Shown: positions 21,897 through 33,443 of the stretch, in pieces | Position numbering within the stretch: the stretch's first letter is position 1 | Layout: the number at the start of each line of letters is the position of its first letter | Origin: Agelas oroides | Lineage: Eukaryota; Porifera; Demospongiae; Agelasida; Agelasidae | Direction of reading: 5' to 3' | DNA: 64,000 bases | Assembly: GCA_949130485.1 (NCBI GenBank) | Contig: OX422186.1 | Span: 4,993,792 to 5,057,791 of the forward strand | Notes under the pieces: generated by a model | What the model saw: only the letters and a program-made list of their open reading frames with translations | Databases searched by the model: none | What the model was told of the DNA's origin: nothing | Made by a program: the position numbers and the translations under genes

Positions 21897-22669
21897 AACA
21901 CACAGGTTAGTTATGACGGAAGTTCTAGTCCATTCCAGTCCGTTCCGTAGAATAATGACCGCCTTTGCGGAATGCGGGGTCCAGTGTGCCGTGTGGCATA
22001 GCTAATACCTTATTTCTCAACACTGGCACTGCATGGGGCGTAGGAAATCATGCGGCCCCAAATTTTGGAGGTGGGGAGCACCACGTCAGATGACTGAAGT
22101 ATGCAGTCAAAACGTTGGGAAAAGAAGTTTGTTCAGGTATTAACCTTTCACACTTGGAGAAGGTTTGTTCCAGTACATGCATCATTGCACGATGGCACAA
22201 CCCAAGTCACTATATAATGATAAAGTTTAGCCTATGTAGCCCCCTACATTTGACATTAATTTGATATATAAGAGGTAAGTAAATGTATGAGGGGCCTGGA
22301 ATTTGGGTGTTGATAATCAGTTGATCATTCCCAGGTCTGTTAATGAACCAAATGTGGACACCACTAAGAAAATTAATGACTTTTGCTGCAAGGAGCTAGT
22401 ACGGTACAAAAGAAACAATAATATAGAGTTCAACATTTCAATAGTGGCATTGTTTTAGCACAGCAATCAAATGCTTCTGCAGTTGCCCCTGTTGATGTCA
22501 TTGTTACCACCAGCTCTACTTCCACTGATTGTCAAACCCAGCCCCAACCACCCACAACAAGGCTCGCAGATCCCCCTTTACCCTCAGTGCCCCCTCAGTT
22601 GATGGAGGGGGCCAACGTGTAACTAACTCACAATGCAACGTGGAGGGCGCTAGCTCTCAAAGTCACAGT

Positions 22670-25463
22670 ATGTCTGCCTCCAAACAGCTCACTGTACTAT
22701 ATTATAATGCTAGAAGCATTCTTCCCAAATTAGATGAATTACAAGCTAATGTATTGCTCCAGAAACCTGACATAATCTGCATTGTTGAAACCTGGCTCTC
22801 TGAAGATGTTATGGACAATGAACTTTTGCTACCTGACTACCAGGTACATCGGCTGGACCGAAATAGGCATGGTGGTGGGATTGCTCTCTATACACATAAC
22901 TCTTTGTCATGTAGGGTATTGTTGCAAGGTGGCCCACACAATTTAGAATTTCTTGCCCTGTCAATCACATCTGTATCAGTTTCTAACAAGTTTTGTATTT
23001 GTCTTTTTTATCGCCCTCCATCATCCCCTGTCTCTATTTTTGATAATCTTTGTACAACATTGCAGATGGTAAATCCGGCTCAATTTTCTACTTTTCTTTT
23101 GTTGGGAGATTTTAATGTTAACTTTTTAAACCCTCAACATCATTTATTTTCACATCTTAGAGATATTTTATACAGTTTTTCATTACAGCAGGTTGTTCCC
23201 TCCTTTACACATGTAAGTCCAAATGGTAGCACGTCTCTCATTGATCTAGCCCTGCTGTCTGAACCATCTTGTCTCCGGAGTTGTACCACACTACCACCAC
23301 TGTCATCTTCTGATCACCTTGGGGTGTCACTTGCCATTAAATGGAAAACTTCCACCAAAGCTGTTTGTTCCAAGCCTCGGCATATTTGGATCTATAAGAA
23401 TGCAGATTTTTCAAAAGCATGTGACCTTATTCACACAACAAATTGGGACTCTCTTCTTTCTGATAACATAGACCTGTCAACAGAAAATTGGACAAGGAAG
23501 TTTCTTGAAATCATGGAAGAATGTGTACCTCAACAAGAGCTGAAAAGACGCCGAAACCTTCCCTGGTTGACTAAAAATGTTGTGCGGCACATGCGGAAAA
23601 GGAACAATATGTTTCTGAGAGCTAAGAGGAGTAAAAACCCTACTCATTTTGCTAAATATAAGAAAATCAGAAACGATGTAACTACAATGCTTCGATCTGC
23701 AAAACAAAACTATTTCAACTCACTAACATCTGCAAATAGCAAACAATTCTGGAAGACAGTTAAACTTGTGAATAAACAGCAAGAAACAATCCCTGTATTA
23801 AGTCAGGACAATATCAATGCTATCACTGAAGAAGAGAAATCCAACATGCTGAACACTTATTTCGCAAACTGCTGGAACCACTCCGAACCACCATTAACTG
23901 ATCCACTTGAATGTAACTATGAGGAAACCTGCCCAGATCACTTATTCTGTACAACACAAGAGATTGTTCAGCTGATTAAGGGTCTAGATGTATCTAAAGC
24001 TAATGGTCCTGACGGGATTTCTGCACGCATGCTCAAGGCCACATCTGAAAGCATAGCTCCTTCTTTGACAAATATTTTTAATCTATCCATTGCAAAAGGT
24101 CACTTTCCCAAACTATGGAAGGCAGCTAGAGTTGTACCAATTCCCAAATCAACAACTAAACACAGTCCATCTGGGTATAGACCAATATCCCTCCTGTCAA
24201 TACTCAGCAAACTTCTTGAAAAGCACTTCCATTCATTAATCACTGACCATCTTAATGAACACCACCCACTTTCAGATGCACAATGGGGATTTCAAAAGGG
24301 GAAATCCACCTTGACAGCTCTGCTTTCTACTACACATGATTGGCTAACGCAACTTGACCAAAATAAAGAAATATGCTGTGTATTTTTCGACTTCCAGAAA
24401 GCTTTTGATACTGTTTCTCACAGAAGGCTCATGGAAAAGCTAAAACAGCTTCATCTACATCCTTTGATTGTGAGTTGGTTACACAGCTACCTTACAAAAC
24501 GTCAACAAAGTGTTGTGGTTAATGGAACATCCTCACACTCCACTCATGTGATCTCCGGAGTACCCCAAGGATCTGTCCTTGGACCATTACTATTCTTGAT
24601 ATACATTGATGACATCTCTACACTGGCCCTCTCTGAAAACAGTAAACTTTCTCTCTATGCAGATGACATGCTACTCTATAAAACCATCACCTCGACTGCA
24701 GACTATGCTGAACTCCAACAAGACATTGATCTGATTAACGGTTGGTCTACTGCAAATTTGATGACTTTCAATGTCTCCAAATGCAAATGCATGTTGGTCT
24801 CACGAAGACGAAATACAATCTTCCCACCTATTAATTTGAACCTCAATGATCACCAACTAGAGAATGTTCAAAGCTATAAGTATTTGGGGTTATTGCTATC
24901 TTCAGACCTCAGTTGGACTCACCATATTGAAAGCACCTGCACCAAGGCTAGAAAAATTCTGGGCCTACTATACCGCCAATTCAGTAGCAATACTGACCCA
25001 CAAGTTATGGCAAAACTCTATCTATCCCTTGTGAGACCACACTTGGAATATGGAGCACAAGTCTGGCATCCATATACGGCCAAAGATGCACATACATTGG
25101 AGAAGGTTCAGCAGTTTGGATTACGGATCTGTACAAGGCACTGGAATTCGAGCTACCAAGACTTACTAGATATCTTCCAGTTACCCTCACTGGAGAATCG
25201 GAGGCTTTTTTGTCACTGTCAACTTTTTTAAGATTATTCATAATCTCATTTACTTCCCAGTCAATTCTCACCCAACACCCCTCTCATCCTCTTTAAGGTG
25301 TAATCATGATCAACAATATAGTATTCCTTTTGCACGCACCAATCACTTTAAATACTCATTTTTACCTAATTCTATCACTCTATGGAATAATTTACCTTTA
25401 GAAGCTGTTAATTGTACCACTCTCCCTATGTTTAAGTATTATACATTGCCACTCTTTCTGTAA
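22670..25463 (+). pseudogene. LINE ORF2: endonuclease and reverse transcriptase, one frameshift near the C-terminus
   Basis: From ATG 22670 (MSASKQLTVLYYNARSILPK) the frame is open to TAA 25229-25231. The endonuclease has IICIVETWLS, GGGIALYTHNSL, LLLGDFNVNF near residue 146, SLIDLALLSE and SSDHLGV. The RT has VPIPKSTTKHSPSGYRPISL, FFDFQKAFDTVSH near residue 577, SGVPQGSVLGPLLFLIYIDD and LYADDMLLY near residue 663. After the stop a second frame continues the family C-terminus (KIIHNLIYFPVNSHP, SITLWNNLPLEAVN) to TAA 25461-25463, so a 1-bp indel in the T-rich stretch near 25206-25228 truncates the product. The SGVPQGSVLGP signature is typical of CR1/L2/jockey-type LINEs, which transpose by target-primed reverse transcription. 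Confidence 0.9.
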
Positions 25464-25548
25464 TGTAATAGTATTACTTTGGGTACACTGTTATATTAGC
25501 AGTTGGCTATTTGTGTATCCATTGCATTTATGCATAAATTTTCATAGA

Positions 25549-25584
25549 AAAAAAAAAAAGAAAAAAAAAAAAAAAAGAAAAAAA
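25549..25584 (+). repeat. A-rich tail of the LINE
   Basis: A-runs interrupted by single G residues, 85 bp after the end of the coding region. Consistent with a retrotransposed 3' end. Confidence 0.85.
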
Positions 25585-25634
25585 GTTTGCATATAAATTC
25601 TATGCAGGCCCTTCATACAAGGGTAGGTATAAAA

Positions 25635-25775
25635 CCTGGACTCTGGACTCTGGACTGGACTATGGACTGGACTATGGACTGGATTATGGACTCGATTTTG
25701 GACTCGGTTAAAAAATAAAAAAATTTAAAAAAATAAAATAATAAAAACAAAAGTAAAAAAATTTTGGACTCGGTT
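25635..25775. repeat. Degenerate GGACT-based tandem repeat
   Basis: Repeats of TGGACTATGGACTGGACTA and CTCGATTTTGGACTCGGTT are interrupted by an A/T-rich spacer. The unit is the same word family as the arms of the 48.3-49.2 kb element. Confidence 0.7.
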
Positions 25776-25822
25776 GGACACTAAATAGTGTTCTAGAGCT
25801 GACTTTGAATGCTGGATTGCCC

Positions 25823-26434
25823 TAGCCTCGTTCCCAGGCTCTCCCCTCGCCCCGACGAAAAATAAAAACGGAGGGGGAAGAGCTAGCCTGGGACCGATTC
25901 GCACGTGATGTCGCGGCACGTAAACGTCACAGTACAAAAGTCGTGACGCAATTATGCAGCCACGTGATTGGCTGACTCGAACAGCTACGATATACTACTG
26001 AAGCAAGTGAGCTGTGACTGCGTCGGTGAGACCTCGGCACGGGTCAAACAGCAGCGACGGCGGAGAAGTACCCAGTACGTAGGGAAAACTTTGCCTATTT
26101 ACTGTTACCATGTTCCGCTTTCAAAAAATTGCTACGAGGCTATGAAGAAAGACTTTAGTTGGCTAGCGCTACACTCTGGCGTACAAAATAAACTCACAAC
26201 CACATTTTAAAGCTCCAACATAGCTACACAACAATAAACGAGTTGTAGTAACAAACTCCTGAGCTGAGAGTACTTCGCGGCTCCTTCGCGGTCTTCACGT
26301 GAGTGATGTTTCAGGTTATTTAATGGTTAGTGCAAAGTCGTCGTGCCGCGATATCACGTGCGAATCAGTCCCAGGCTCTCCCCCTCCGTTTTTATTTTTC
26401 GTCGGGGCGAGGGGAGAGCCTGGGAACGAGGCTA
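25823..26434. mobile_element. 612-bp inverted-repeat element with ~100-bp TIRs and a 9-bp target-site duplication
   Basis: The left arm begins TAGCCTCGTTCCCAGGCT and runs about 100 bp (through GACGAAAAATAAAAACGGAG and GCACGTGATGTCGCGGCA). The same sequence inverted ends the element at 26434 (CTGGGAACGAGGCTA). Directly outside are identical 9-mers, GGATTGCCC, at 25814-25822 and 26435-26443. Inside is a plus-strand frame of 80 codons (25968-26210) with no recognised domain. A 9-bp duplication is known for Mutator-like and Merlin-type DNA transposons; the superfamily is inferred. Confidence 0.9.
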
Positions 26435-27182
26435 GGATTGCCCAATGAGTAGAAGATTGTCCTAACAGTAAAAACGGATATGTTTGCAGCTATTAGCAAG
26501 ACTGGCTGGTTGGTTTAAGCCATCACTCTGCTCTTACAGCCTTCTAGCCCAGCTTGTTGGCATGGAGTTGCAAGCTTATAATACCTATCATGGCGTACGG
26601 TAGTACGCCATATGTAGGGATGACCCCGAAAAAAAATGGCCGCCACATTAAAAGTGCACAATTAACACGCTCGAAATGTCTTCGTTAGATTAGTCAAAGG
26701 CCTGTATGAGCCATATCAGGCATTATTGAGTGTTTTCATGAGCAAAAAGACTGTTAAGTTTGCTGGAAAGTATCGCTAAGCACCAGACCGGCAAGTCGCC
26801 AAAACGGACAAATCGTCTATCTTCTGACTTTCTTCTTCTTCTGCCTCTCACCGCGATAGCACGATAACGGCTGGAGCTTTTACAACGATTCAAACGCAAA
26901 ACAACAGGATAAATCACTAGGTATTGCATGCGCACCTGCCACTTATCCGTCTAAAAGAAAGAACTCAAACTTGTCGGCGATTCTCAGGTAATCTCACACT
27001 TACGCTAGCTGCTACACGCCATTTTGCTCGAATTAAATATTACTCATAATTACGTCACCAGGGTTCAACTGAGCACGTGGTTCAGTACTTCGTAGAGAAG
27101 GTGAGAATTGAGCGTTGCAGTTTGCAAATCTGATTTCGTGGATCAGTTGACGTAGTTGTGCTGCACTTTACATCGAACGCAA

Positions 27183-27578
27183 TATGCGTAATGTCCGCAA
27201 GAAACGAGCGCAGTACAAGCAGAACTACCTGCGAAACAAAGGGGAAAAAAAGGCAAGCGTCCCGTAATAAGTTACTGGAAGGACCCGGAGAAACACAGGG
27301 CATCTTCCCGGGCGTCCTCCCATGCCTGTTATTGGAAGGACCCTGAGACGAAAAGGGCGTCCTCCCATGCCTGTTATTGGAAGGACCCTGAGACGAAAAG
27401 GGTGTCCTCCCATACCCGCTATTGGGAGGACCCTGAGAAAGGAAGGGCAGCTTCCCGCGTATCCTCCCATAGTAGTTATTGGAGGAACCCTGACAAAAAA
27501 AGGGCAGCAGCTCGTATGACTAATTTGAAGGCTGCAAAAGCCAAGCTCAAGTGGTATAGACGGTACTATGCCAGCTAG
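27183..27578 (+). pseudogene. YWKDPE-repeat protein, frame-broken
   Basis: ATG 27183 opens MRNVRKKRAQYKQNYLRNKG then EKKASV. Two single-base insertions (near 27262 and 27274) then shift the frame, after which the repeats read cleanly: YWKDPEK, YWKDPETKRASSHAC (twice), YWEDPEKGRAASRVSSHSS and YWRNPDKKRAAARM. The tail is basic (LKAAKAKLKWYRRYYAS) and ends at TAG 27576-27578. Basic repeats of this kind occur in sponge proteins of unknown function, from memory. The 45-bp DNA unit is almost identical between the two central copies, so the array expanded recently. No downstream exon was found. Confidence 0.55.
27320..27512. repeat. 45-bp tandem repeat, about four copies
   Basis: The unit begins TGTTATTGGAAGGACCCTGA and encodes 15 residues per copy (YWKDPETKRASSHAC). 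Copies one and two are virtually identical and later ones diverge. It lies inside the YWKDPE-repeat reading frame. Confidence 0.85.
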
Positions 27579-27856
27579 TGTTTTAACCATCAAGTACTTC
27601 ATATGACTTAGAACACTAGCCACTGATATTCAATTTCAAGTTTTATTGTCAACTTGCACATTTCAAATTTGCTTGTTATATGAGGCTTTGCTTGGACTGT
27701 TTGGATTGACGATTTCACTTCAAAGCGTTTGAATTTATGACAATTCTTAGCTCTTTCTACTATCATACTGTACACACCATGCATCTTCCCCTCGGCCTAC
27801 CCTCCCATGTCACTTCTCTCTTACCATTCCTAAACCAAAAAAAAAACAAAGCAAAC

Positions 27857-28928
27857 AAGTCACAAAAAAGTTTTCTCAATGGAAACAAGCACATGTAGGG
27901 ATGGAACCTCAAAAACCAACCAAACAAGATAGGAACAACAGCACAATACTTTTATACCATCCCTACATCTTGTGCCATTTTGCCAACCACGTACACCACA
28001 AAACCCTTCAAATTTAAGTTTTTAGGGTTTGTGCTTTTAGTTTAGTTATAGTTAGTTTTTATTTAGAAAATACTTTTGGTTTAGTTTAGTTCTAGAGTCC
28101 CGGTTTTACAAAATTTTTAGTTAGTTATAGTTTCAACCACTGAAACTCTAAAACCCCTTACTAAAAGGTATTTAGTTACACTTATTGTTGAAAACAGGCT
28201 GTATTCTGTTTTAGTACAGTTACGGTTTCTTCTTGTACGTCCTTGGACGTTTTAGTTACAGCCCCCAAGTTAGCAAGAAATTTAAGTTGCACTTTTGGTT
28301 AACTAAATTTTAAAAAGGCCATACTAAAATATATTTAGTTAAAGTTATAGTTAACTAAAACAACACTGCACACCAGCTACACCCACAAACCAACAAACAA
28401 CCTTTCTCCCTACAACTAGCTACCTACCCCACAAACCCTTCAAACACACCACCATGTCGTTAACTACGGACCGACCCAGTACTGCTCACACCACAGCCTT
28501 CACTTACAAGACAACCCTTACCTGCCATGCCCAGCAGCTACAAAAGCCCACAACATACGCAACCCACTCCAACATGCCACACAGACTCAGCACTGATCTT
28601 GCACCCCACAGCTTGTACATATTAAACTAGCTAACCATGCCTGCCACACTCAACCGTAACAAAGTTACAGCCACCCACAACACAACGCACTCTCCATACA
28701 CAACAACGTGCACTACACACCCAGTACTGCTCGTTCCACAGGCTTCCATGCCCAAGACAACCCTTCTGTGCACACAAGTAACAAACACAATGCATAGTCG
28801 GCAAAATGGCACAAGATGTAGGGATGGTGTAAAAGTATTGTGGTGTTGTTCCTATCTTGTTTGGTTGGTTTTTGAGGGTTCCATCCCTACATGTGCTTGT
28901 TTTCATTGAGAAAACTTTTTTGTGACTT
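27857..28928. mobile_element. ~1.07-kb inverted-repeat element with ~125-bp TIRs
   Basis: The left arm 27857-27985 (AAGTCACAAAAAAGTTTTCT through ATCTTGTGCCATTTTGCC) is matched by its inverse at 28802-28928. Within each arm a ~72-bp block is itself bounded by TAGGGATGG and CCATCCCTA. The centre is AT-rich, with TTTAGTTA-type words (28.0-28.35 kb) and Cys/Thr-rich but unconvincing frames. A deleted relative lies at 39.97-40.25 kb and a relative of the inner blocks at 36.27-36.49 kb. Non-autonomous. Confidence 0.85.
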
Positions 28929-29309
28929 TAAATGTAAGTTTTAGACAGCTAGCTGAAATTTCTTGCCTGCCTGTTACAAGGCTTGCTTCTGCTCCTCTGC
29001 CGCGGGTCCAGTGGCTCAGTAGTAAGAGCATCTTGCCTGAGCAGATATGGCCGTTGATGTAATACTCCTATGATACAGCAGCTTTGCATAGTGGACACTG
29101 ACTGGGAAGAAGCTCATACATGGCTTTATTTAGTTTCAGGAACATTTTGCAACAACATGCACAGTGAGTAATACATACATGGTAATTACGATGACTGTTC
29201 CCTACCACAGCTTGTTATTACGGTCATACAGAAGTAACTCATGCATTCCCACTGACCAAAGGCTATTACAGTCTACATTGAAACAAAATACAGGGGGTGA
29301 TATAATTGT

Positions 29310-32300
29310 TCAACTGTCATATGCAACATTGGGATGTGTCTGGATGCTGCTAGCATATGCTGGATTCATGTCAGTGGTGATCGTATTTGGGTGTCCAGGG
29401 GGAAGTTGTGGAGGTTCACCATCAACATTTAGGTTGGGATGTGAGCTTTGTGGGGGGTCCACAATTTCATATGCATCAGATTCTGTTGAAATGGTTCTTT
29501 CCATTCTTGAGATCTGAACACACAATGCAGTTATCACCACTGTTGCTATTAGAATTGCTGCTATGAGAAGAACTCCGAGTGACAATCCCACAGAAAGTCC
29601 AATAATTGTGTTATTATTTTCAGCTGCAGGATGAATATTGGATGAGGGTGAGAGTGGGAAGTGCAGTATAGGGCAGTGCTACATTTTCAATCTAAGAGTT
29701 ATTGAGTACAGGTTACATTTTAACACAGCTGTTTAGCAGCAACAGAAAAGCCAGAAATGTTACGGCTATATAATTGTTAAGCAAAGTGAATACCCTGTTA
29801 TGCATGGGCACAGATGTGCCCTTGTAAAAATGTGCCAATTTTGTGTCGTGTATAGCTACACATGTGAATTGATTGTTGACATATATAGAGAGTTATGCTC
29901 CCATCGGTCTGGGTATGAGGCAAACCACCCACTTATAGCTACATCTTGTAAATACCAAAGAAACATTTCATGCAGAGTTCAAATATTAGCCAGTTATCAT
30001 GCATGCAGGTATCAGTGTTGTGTACCAACCACCGCATTGGTGAAACAATGCTCACCAAGAAGACAACTACTTGGATCCCAGGCTGATATCAATTCCTATG
30101 ATGCTACTATTACTGCAGCACAGTGATGTTATGGGTAAGATCATACACTGCAACCCACCTTCCACCACCTGAAAGTGAATTGTACTAGTTCTACCACCAG
30201 CTGAACAGAAGTAGGTCCCCATGTGTGTAGTGTTTGGGCGGTTGATGGTCAGAACACTCCTCACACTAGGCTGAGGGGTGTTACCTCCATTCTGAATCAT
30301 GCGACTGCCATCCTCTGTTGTAATGGTATAGACCAAATCATTTGTGATGTTATCTCCACCAAAGTTCCAGACAGTAGTCGGAAGTTGCTCTGGGAGGTAG
30401 CCATAAAGCTCACAGCTTAGAGTAGCCGAAGGATCGCTAGTGGGTACTGTCAAACTGGAAGATGATGACGTCAATCTTCCTACAATGAGAAGGATTACAA
30501 AAACTAACCAAGATATGTGGATTTACATAATGAATAAAGCAATAGATATCCAAATGTGACCACATACATTTGTATAATTATAGCTAATACGTGAATTTTC
30601 TTTTCACTTTCCACCCATAAATATAATTAAGCTAACACCATGCCATTCTTGTGAGCTACAGCTAGACACTTAGGAAGAGTTTGCCATCAATTTGCTTCTA
30701 ATCCATTGTAAATTATTATGCTGACATAATGTGCTTACAGAGCTTGCTGTGACATAATTAAGAGTTCAGAAAGGTGGATTCAAGGGAGGAGCAAGACGTA
30801 GCATCATCTAATTAACATGAAGAGCAATGCATGGCTTTACTACAGTGCATGTGTGTTGTCTGGAGTAACACACAGAGACATGAGACAACTAAAGATTTAT
30901 GCTCAATCATGTGTAAGAAGACCATGGGACTAATGAATATACAGTTGGATTGGTACTCTCCTCTGGTAAATATTTATTTGCATTCTTGTATAAGTGTTAA
31001 TTTCTTCCACATTTTCGTTTAGTGTAATATAGGCTTCACTAAAACAATAATGTTTCCACATAAATAATTTCTTGTAGCACAGTCTAGCTATGTAGCTCAC
31101 CAACAAGCTCAACGGAAATAGTGTTATCAGCAGACTGTCCATTGAAGCTGGCTATACACGTGTAGGTCCCTGCATTGGCAGCAGAGATCTGGGATATCTG
31201 AACAATGCTGGTCCTTGTCCCGTCAGCGAGCCACATCTGGGTGAAGATGATCCCAGGTGGGAGGGTCCACTGCCACTGGAAGGAGCCCTCATTGCCCACG
31301 GTACAGGAGAGGTTGGCAGCTGACACCACACTGTCTGGCCCAGGTGGAACAAGTGGCTCGAATGAGGGAGGTTGTAGGAATGTGATTGGGGACATGGGTA
31401 GGGGAGCTGAAACAAGGTACAGAACTCAGTCACAGTCTCTCCTACAAGGCTTTAGTAGACTAAGAGCTACTTGGTGCCATTACACATATACACTGCTTTC
31501 TTTTTTCCTCTCTTTCTTCTCCCTGCTTGTAAACATACACACAAATACACACAGCTACATCAAGAAAACCACCAAAAATGTGAGGTCATGGAAGAGGCTG
31601 ACTGCACTTATAGAAACTTTCACCCACTGATCATGAAATACCAGATTCAGTTTTGGATAGAATTTCTGGGGGGCGGGGTCTTCCGTTCATTCTCTACTTC
31701 TACCAAAACCTACATGCCAGTGACATCATGCATTGCTATAACACACACATACACACCTGCTTCCTCACAGAACTGGACTTCACTCAGGATGATTCGGTCT
31801 ATCAGGCTGGTCTCTGGGAATATGAAGCAAATGCGAAAGGATTTGTAATAATTAGTCTGAGTGTTATTTGTGATCACCAGAGAGACACTACGAAGAGTTC
31901 TGTCATCCTGACTCAGATCCTGGTTGCCAACAATCACATGGGACAAAAGGTTCTCTGCAAGTCTTTGACTGGTATCACCCCAGTAGAGTTCAACAAGAGG
32001 CAGTCCAACTCCACTTGATGGAATGTTGTAGAAGAACAGATTCACTTGATTCACTTGAGTTGCTGAAAGACAGAGATAGCATTGACCTCTCTGTTCCATG
32101 CAGGCAAATACTCTATAGGTAGTATAATATATGCATCTGATTTATTGACCTCTGAGTACCAAAATCTGATGGGCCACTATTACGAACTGCATGCTTATAG
32201 TACTTACTTGGTGGAGTGCATGTGGTAGCGGTAGCTGTTGCTAAGCAGAAGATAGCACACGCTGAAATGAATACAGGGGGTATCAATGTCTTCCACCCTC

Positions 32301-32331
32301 CACCATACATCAAAGCACTTCCACTGCACAT
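29310..32331 (-). CDS. Type I membrane receptor with two Ig domains (five-exon gene)
   Basis: Exons (minus strand): 32331-32208, 32062-31757, 31406-31101, 30479-30159, 29623-29310. All introns are GT/AG, all junctions are phase 1, and the total is 1371 bp (456 residues plus stop). Exon 1 starts MCSGSALMYGGGWKTLIPPV and encodes a signal peptide (VFISACAIFCLATATATT). Exon 2 (residues about 42-143) is a beta-rich extracellular domain (VNLFFYNIPSSGVGLPLVEL) that I cannot name; a galactose-binding-like fold is possible. Exon 3 is an Ig domain (LSCTVG, FQWQW, AGTYTCIAS) and exon 4 a second (LSCELYG, VWNFGG, MGTYFCSAGG). Exon 5 holds one TM helix (GLSVGLSLGVLLIAAILIAT) and a tail of about 68 residues with YEIV and NPAY motifs, suited to SH2/PTB-type adaptors. 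Likely a cell-surface recognition or adhesion receptor; the ligand is unknown. Confidence 0.85.
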
Positions 32332-32478
32332 CTGCAGGATTACACAAGTTGTTTTTGGAGATCAAGAGTAGTACTTGAACTATTAATCTGTTAGTGAATC
32401 CCATGCACTAAAAGCTAGCTAGCTATAGTAGCAGAAGTTGAAATATCTGACTCTTGTAGCTACTTGCATGATACAAGG

Positions 32479-32668
32479 CATGTAGCTATTAAATATAACT
32501 ATGGTAGGGTATGGAATGTGTGTGTTTTGTGTTTATGCTAACATGATGTTCAAATCATTCCCAAATCTGCTGGCCAACCAAATATGGGAACGAAGGACAC
32601 TACAGAGAAATTGTCGTTACTGTCATATTAATTTATCCTCCTCCATGGATATAAACAAAAACAAAATA
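32479..32668. repeat. Direct repeat, copy 1 (~190 bp)
   Basis: Begins near GCATGTAGCTATTAAATATA and contains AAATCTGCTGGCCAACCAAA. It recurs with about 90% identity at 33069-33260. It lies just upstream of the Ig-receptor gene's first exon. Confidence 0.8.
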
Positions 32669-33068
32669 CTCTAGCATTCCCATATATCATACACATCAAA
32701 ATTGAATTCTCATATGTAGTGTACTGTAATACATAACACCATTACAACTTTATTGAAGCCCCAAAGGGACTTTCATTTCATCAGCACCCGAGTCATTTCT
32801 GTTGCAGTTGATTGCAAAGTGCTATCTACTCTTCCTTTGCACACAGTATGCAGTGTGTAGGACTGCAACAGAAATTTGAAATATCTGACTCTTGTAGCTA
32901 CTTCTATACAGCTTGGTATACCATTTGTTATTGCAACTGTATCCAATGGTTTACCTCTTATGATCACTTGTCCAAACAATTTCTTCCCCAAGCCACTGTT
33001 ATTAAACTGTACACTGTATGTATGTATAAGCAGTCAGTGTGTATACTACATTAATGCATGATACAATT

Positions 33069-33260
33069 AAGGCATGTAGCTATTAAATATAACTATGGTA
33101 GGGTATGGAATGGGTTTCGTGTTTCTGCTAACATTGATGTTCAAATCATTCCCAAATCTGCTGGCCAACCAAATATGGGAAGGAAGGACACTACCGAGAA
33201 ATTGTTGTTGCTGTCATATTAATTTATCCTCCTCCATGGATAATATAAACAAAAACAATA
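33069..33260. repeat. Direct repeat, copy 2 (~190 bp)
   Basis: Same sequence and orientation as 32479-32668, with small differences (for example GGGTTTCG versus GTGTGTGTTTTG). The ~400 bp between the copies also contains a second TTGAAATATCTGACTCTTGT, found before copy 1, so a larger duplicated unit with internal change is likely. Confidence 0.8.
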
Positions 33261-33443
33261 TGACCTTTTATTGCAGGTAATGTGGGGGTGATCTCTGCTG
33301 GGCCATAATGTGTAAATGTGTAATGTTTTATTTTAGCAGGGAGACCTCCTCAGCTGACAGCTGATTTTCAGGGGGGCCCTGCCTCACAAGTACAGGTAGA
33401 GGGAAAATACAGTGTAGGCACAGAAGGAAAGAACAAAACATAT

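Larger units (their letters stand above)
22440..25584 (+). mobile_element. CR1/L2-like non-LTR retrotransposon, nearly complete at the 3' end
   Basis: A single endonuclease/RT ORF (22670-25463, with one frameshift) is followed by an 85-bp 3' UTR and an A-rich tail at about 25549-25584. Upstream of the ORF a Pro/Thr-rich frame (about 22460-22620) may be the end of an ORF1. The 5' boundary is not visible and no target duplication was found. Confidence 0.85.

Noticed and set aside
27225-27623. Minus-strand frame with RVLPITGMGG repeats
   Set aside because: It is the antisense of the YWKDPE repeats; the plus-strand reading has a start codon, a stop and a recognisable repeat style.
29008-29092. 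tRNA-like A-box (GTGGCTCAGTAGTAAGAGC)
   Set aside because: No B-box (GGTTCGANNCC) at the right distance and no cloverleaf; at most a SINE head, which I could not confirm.
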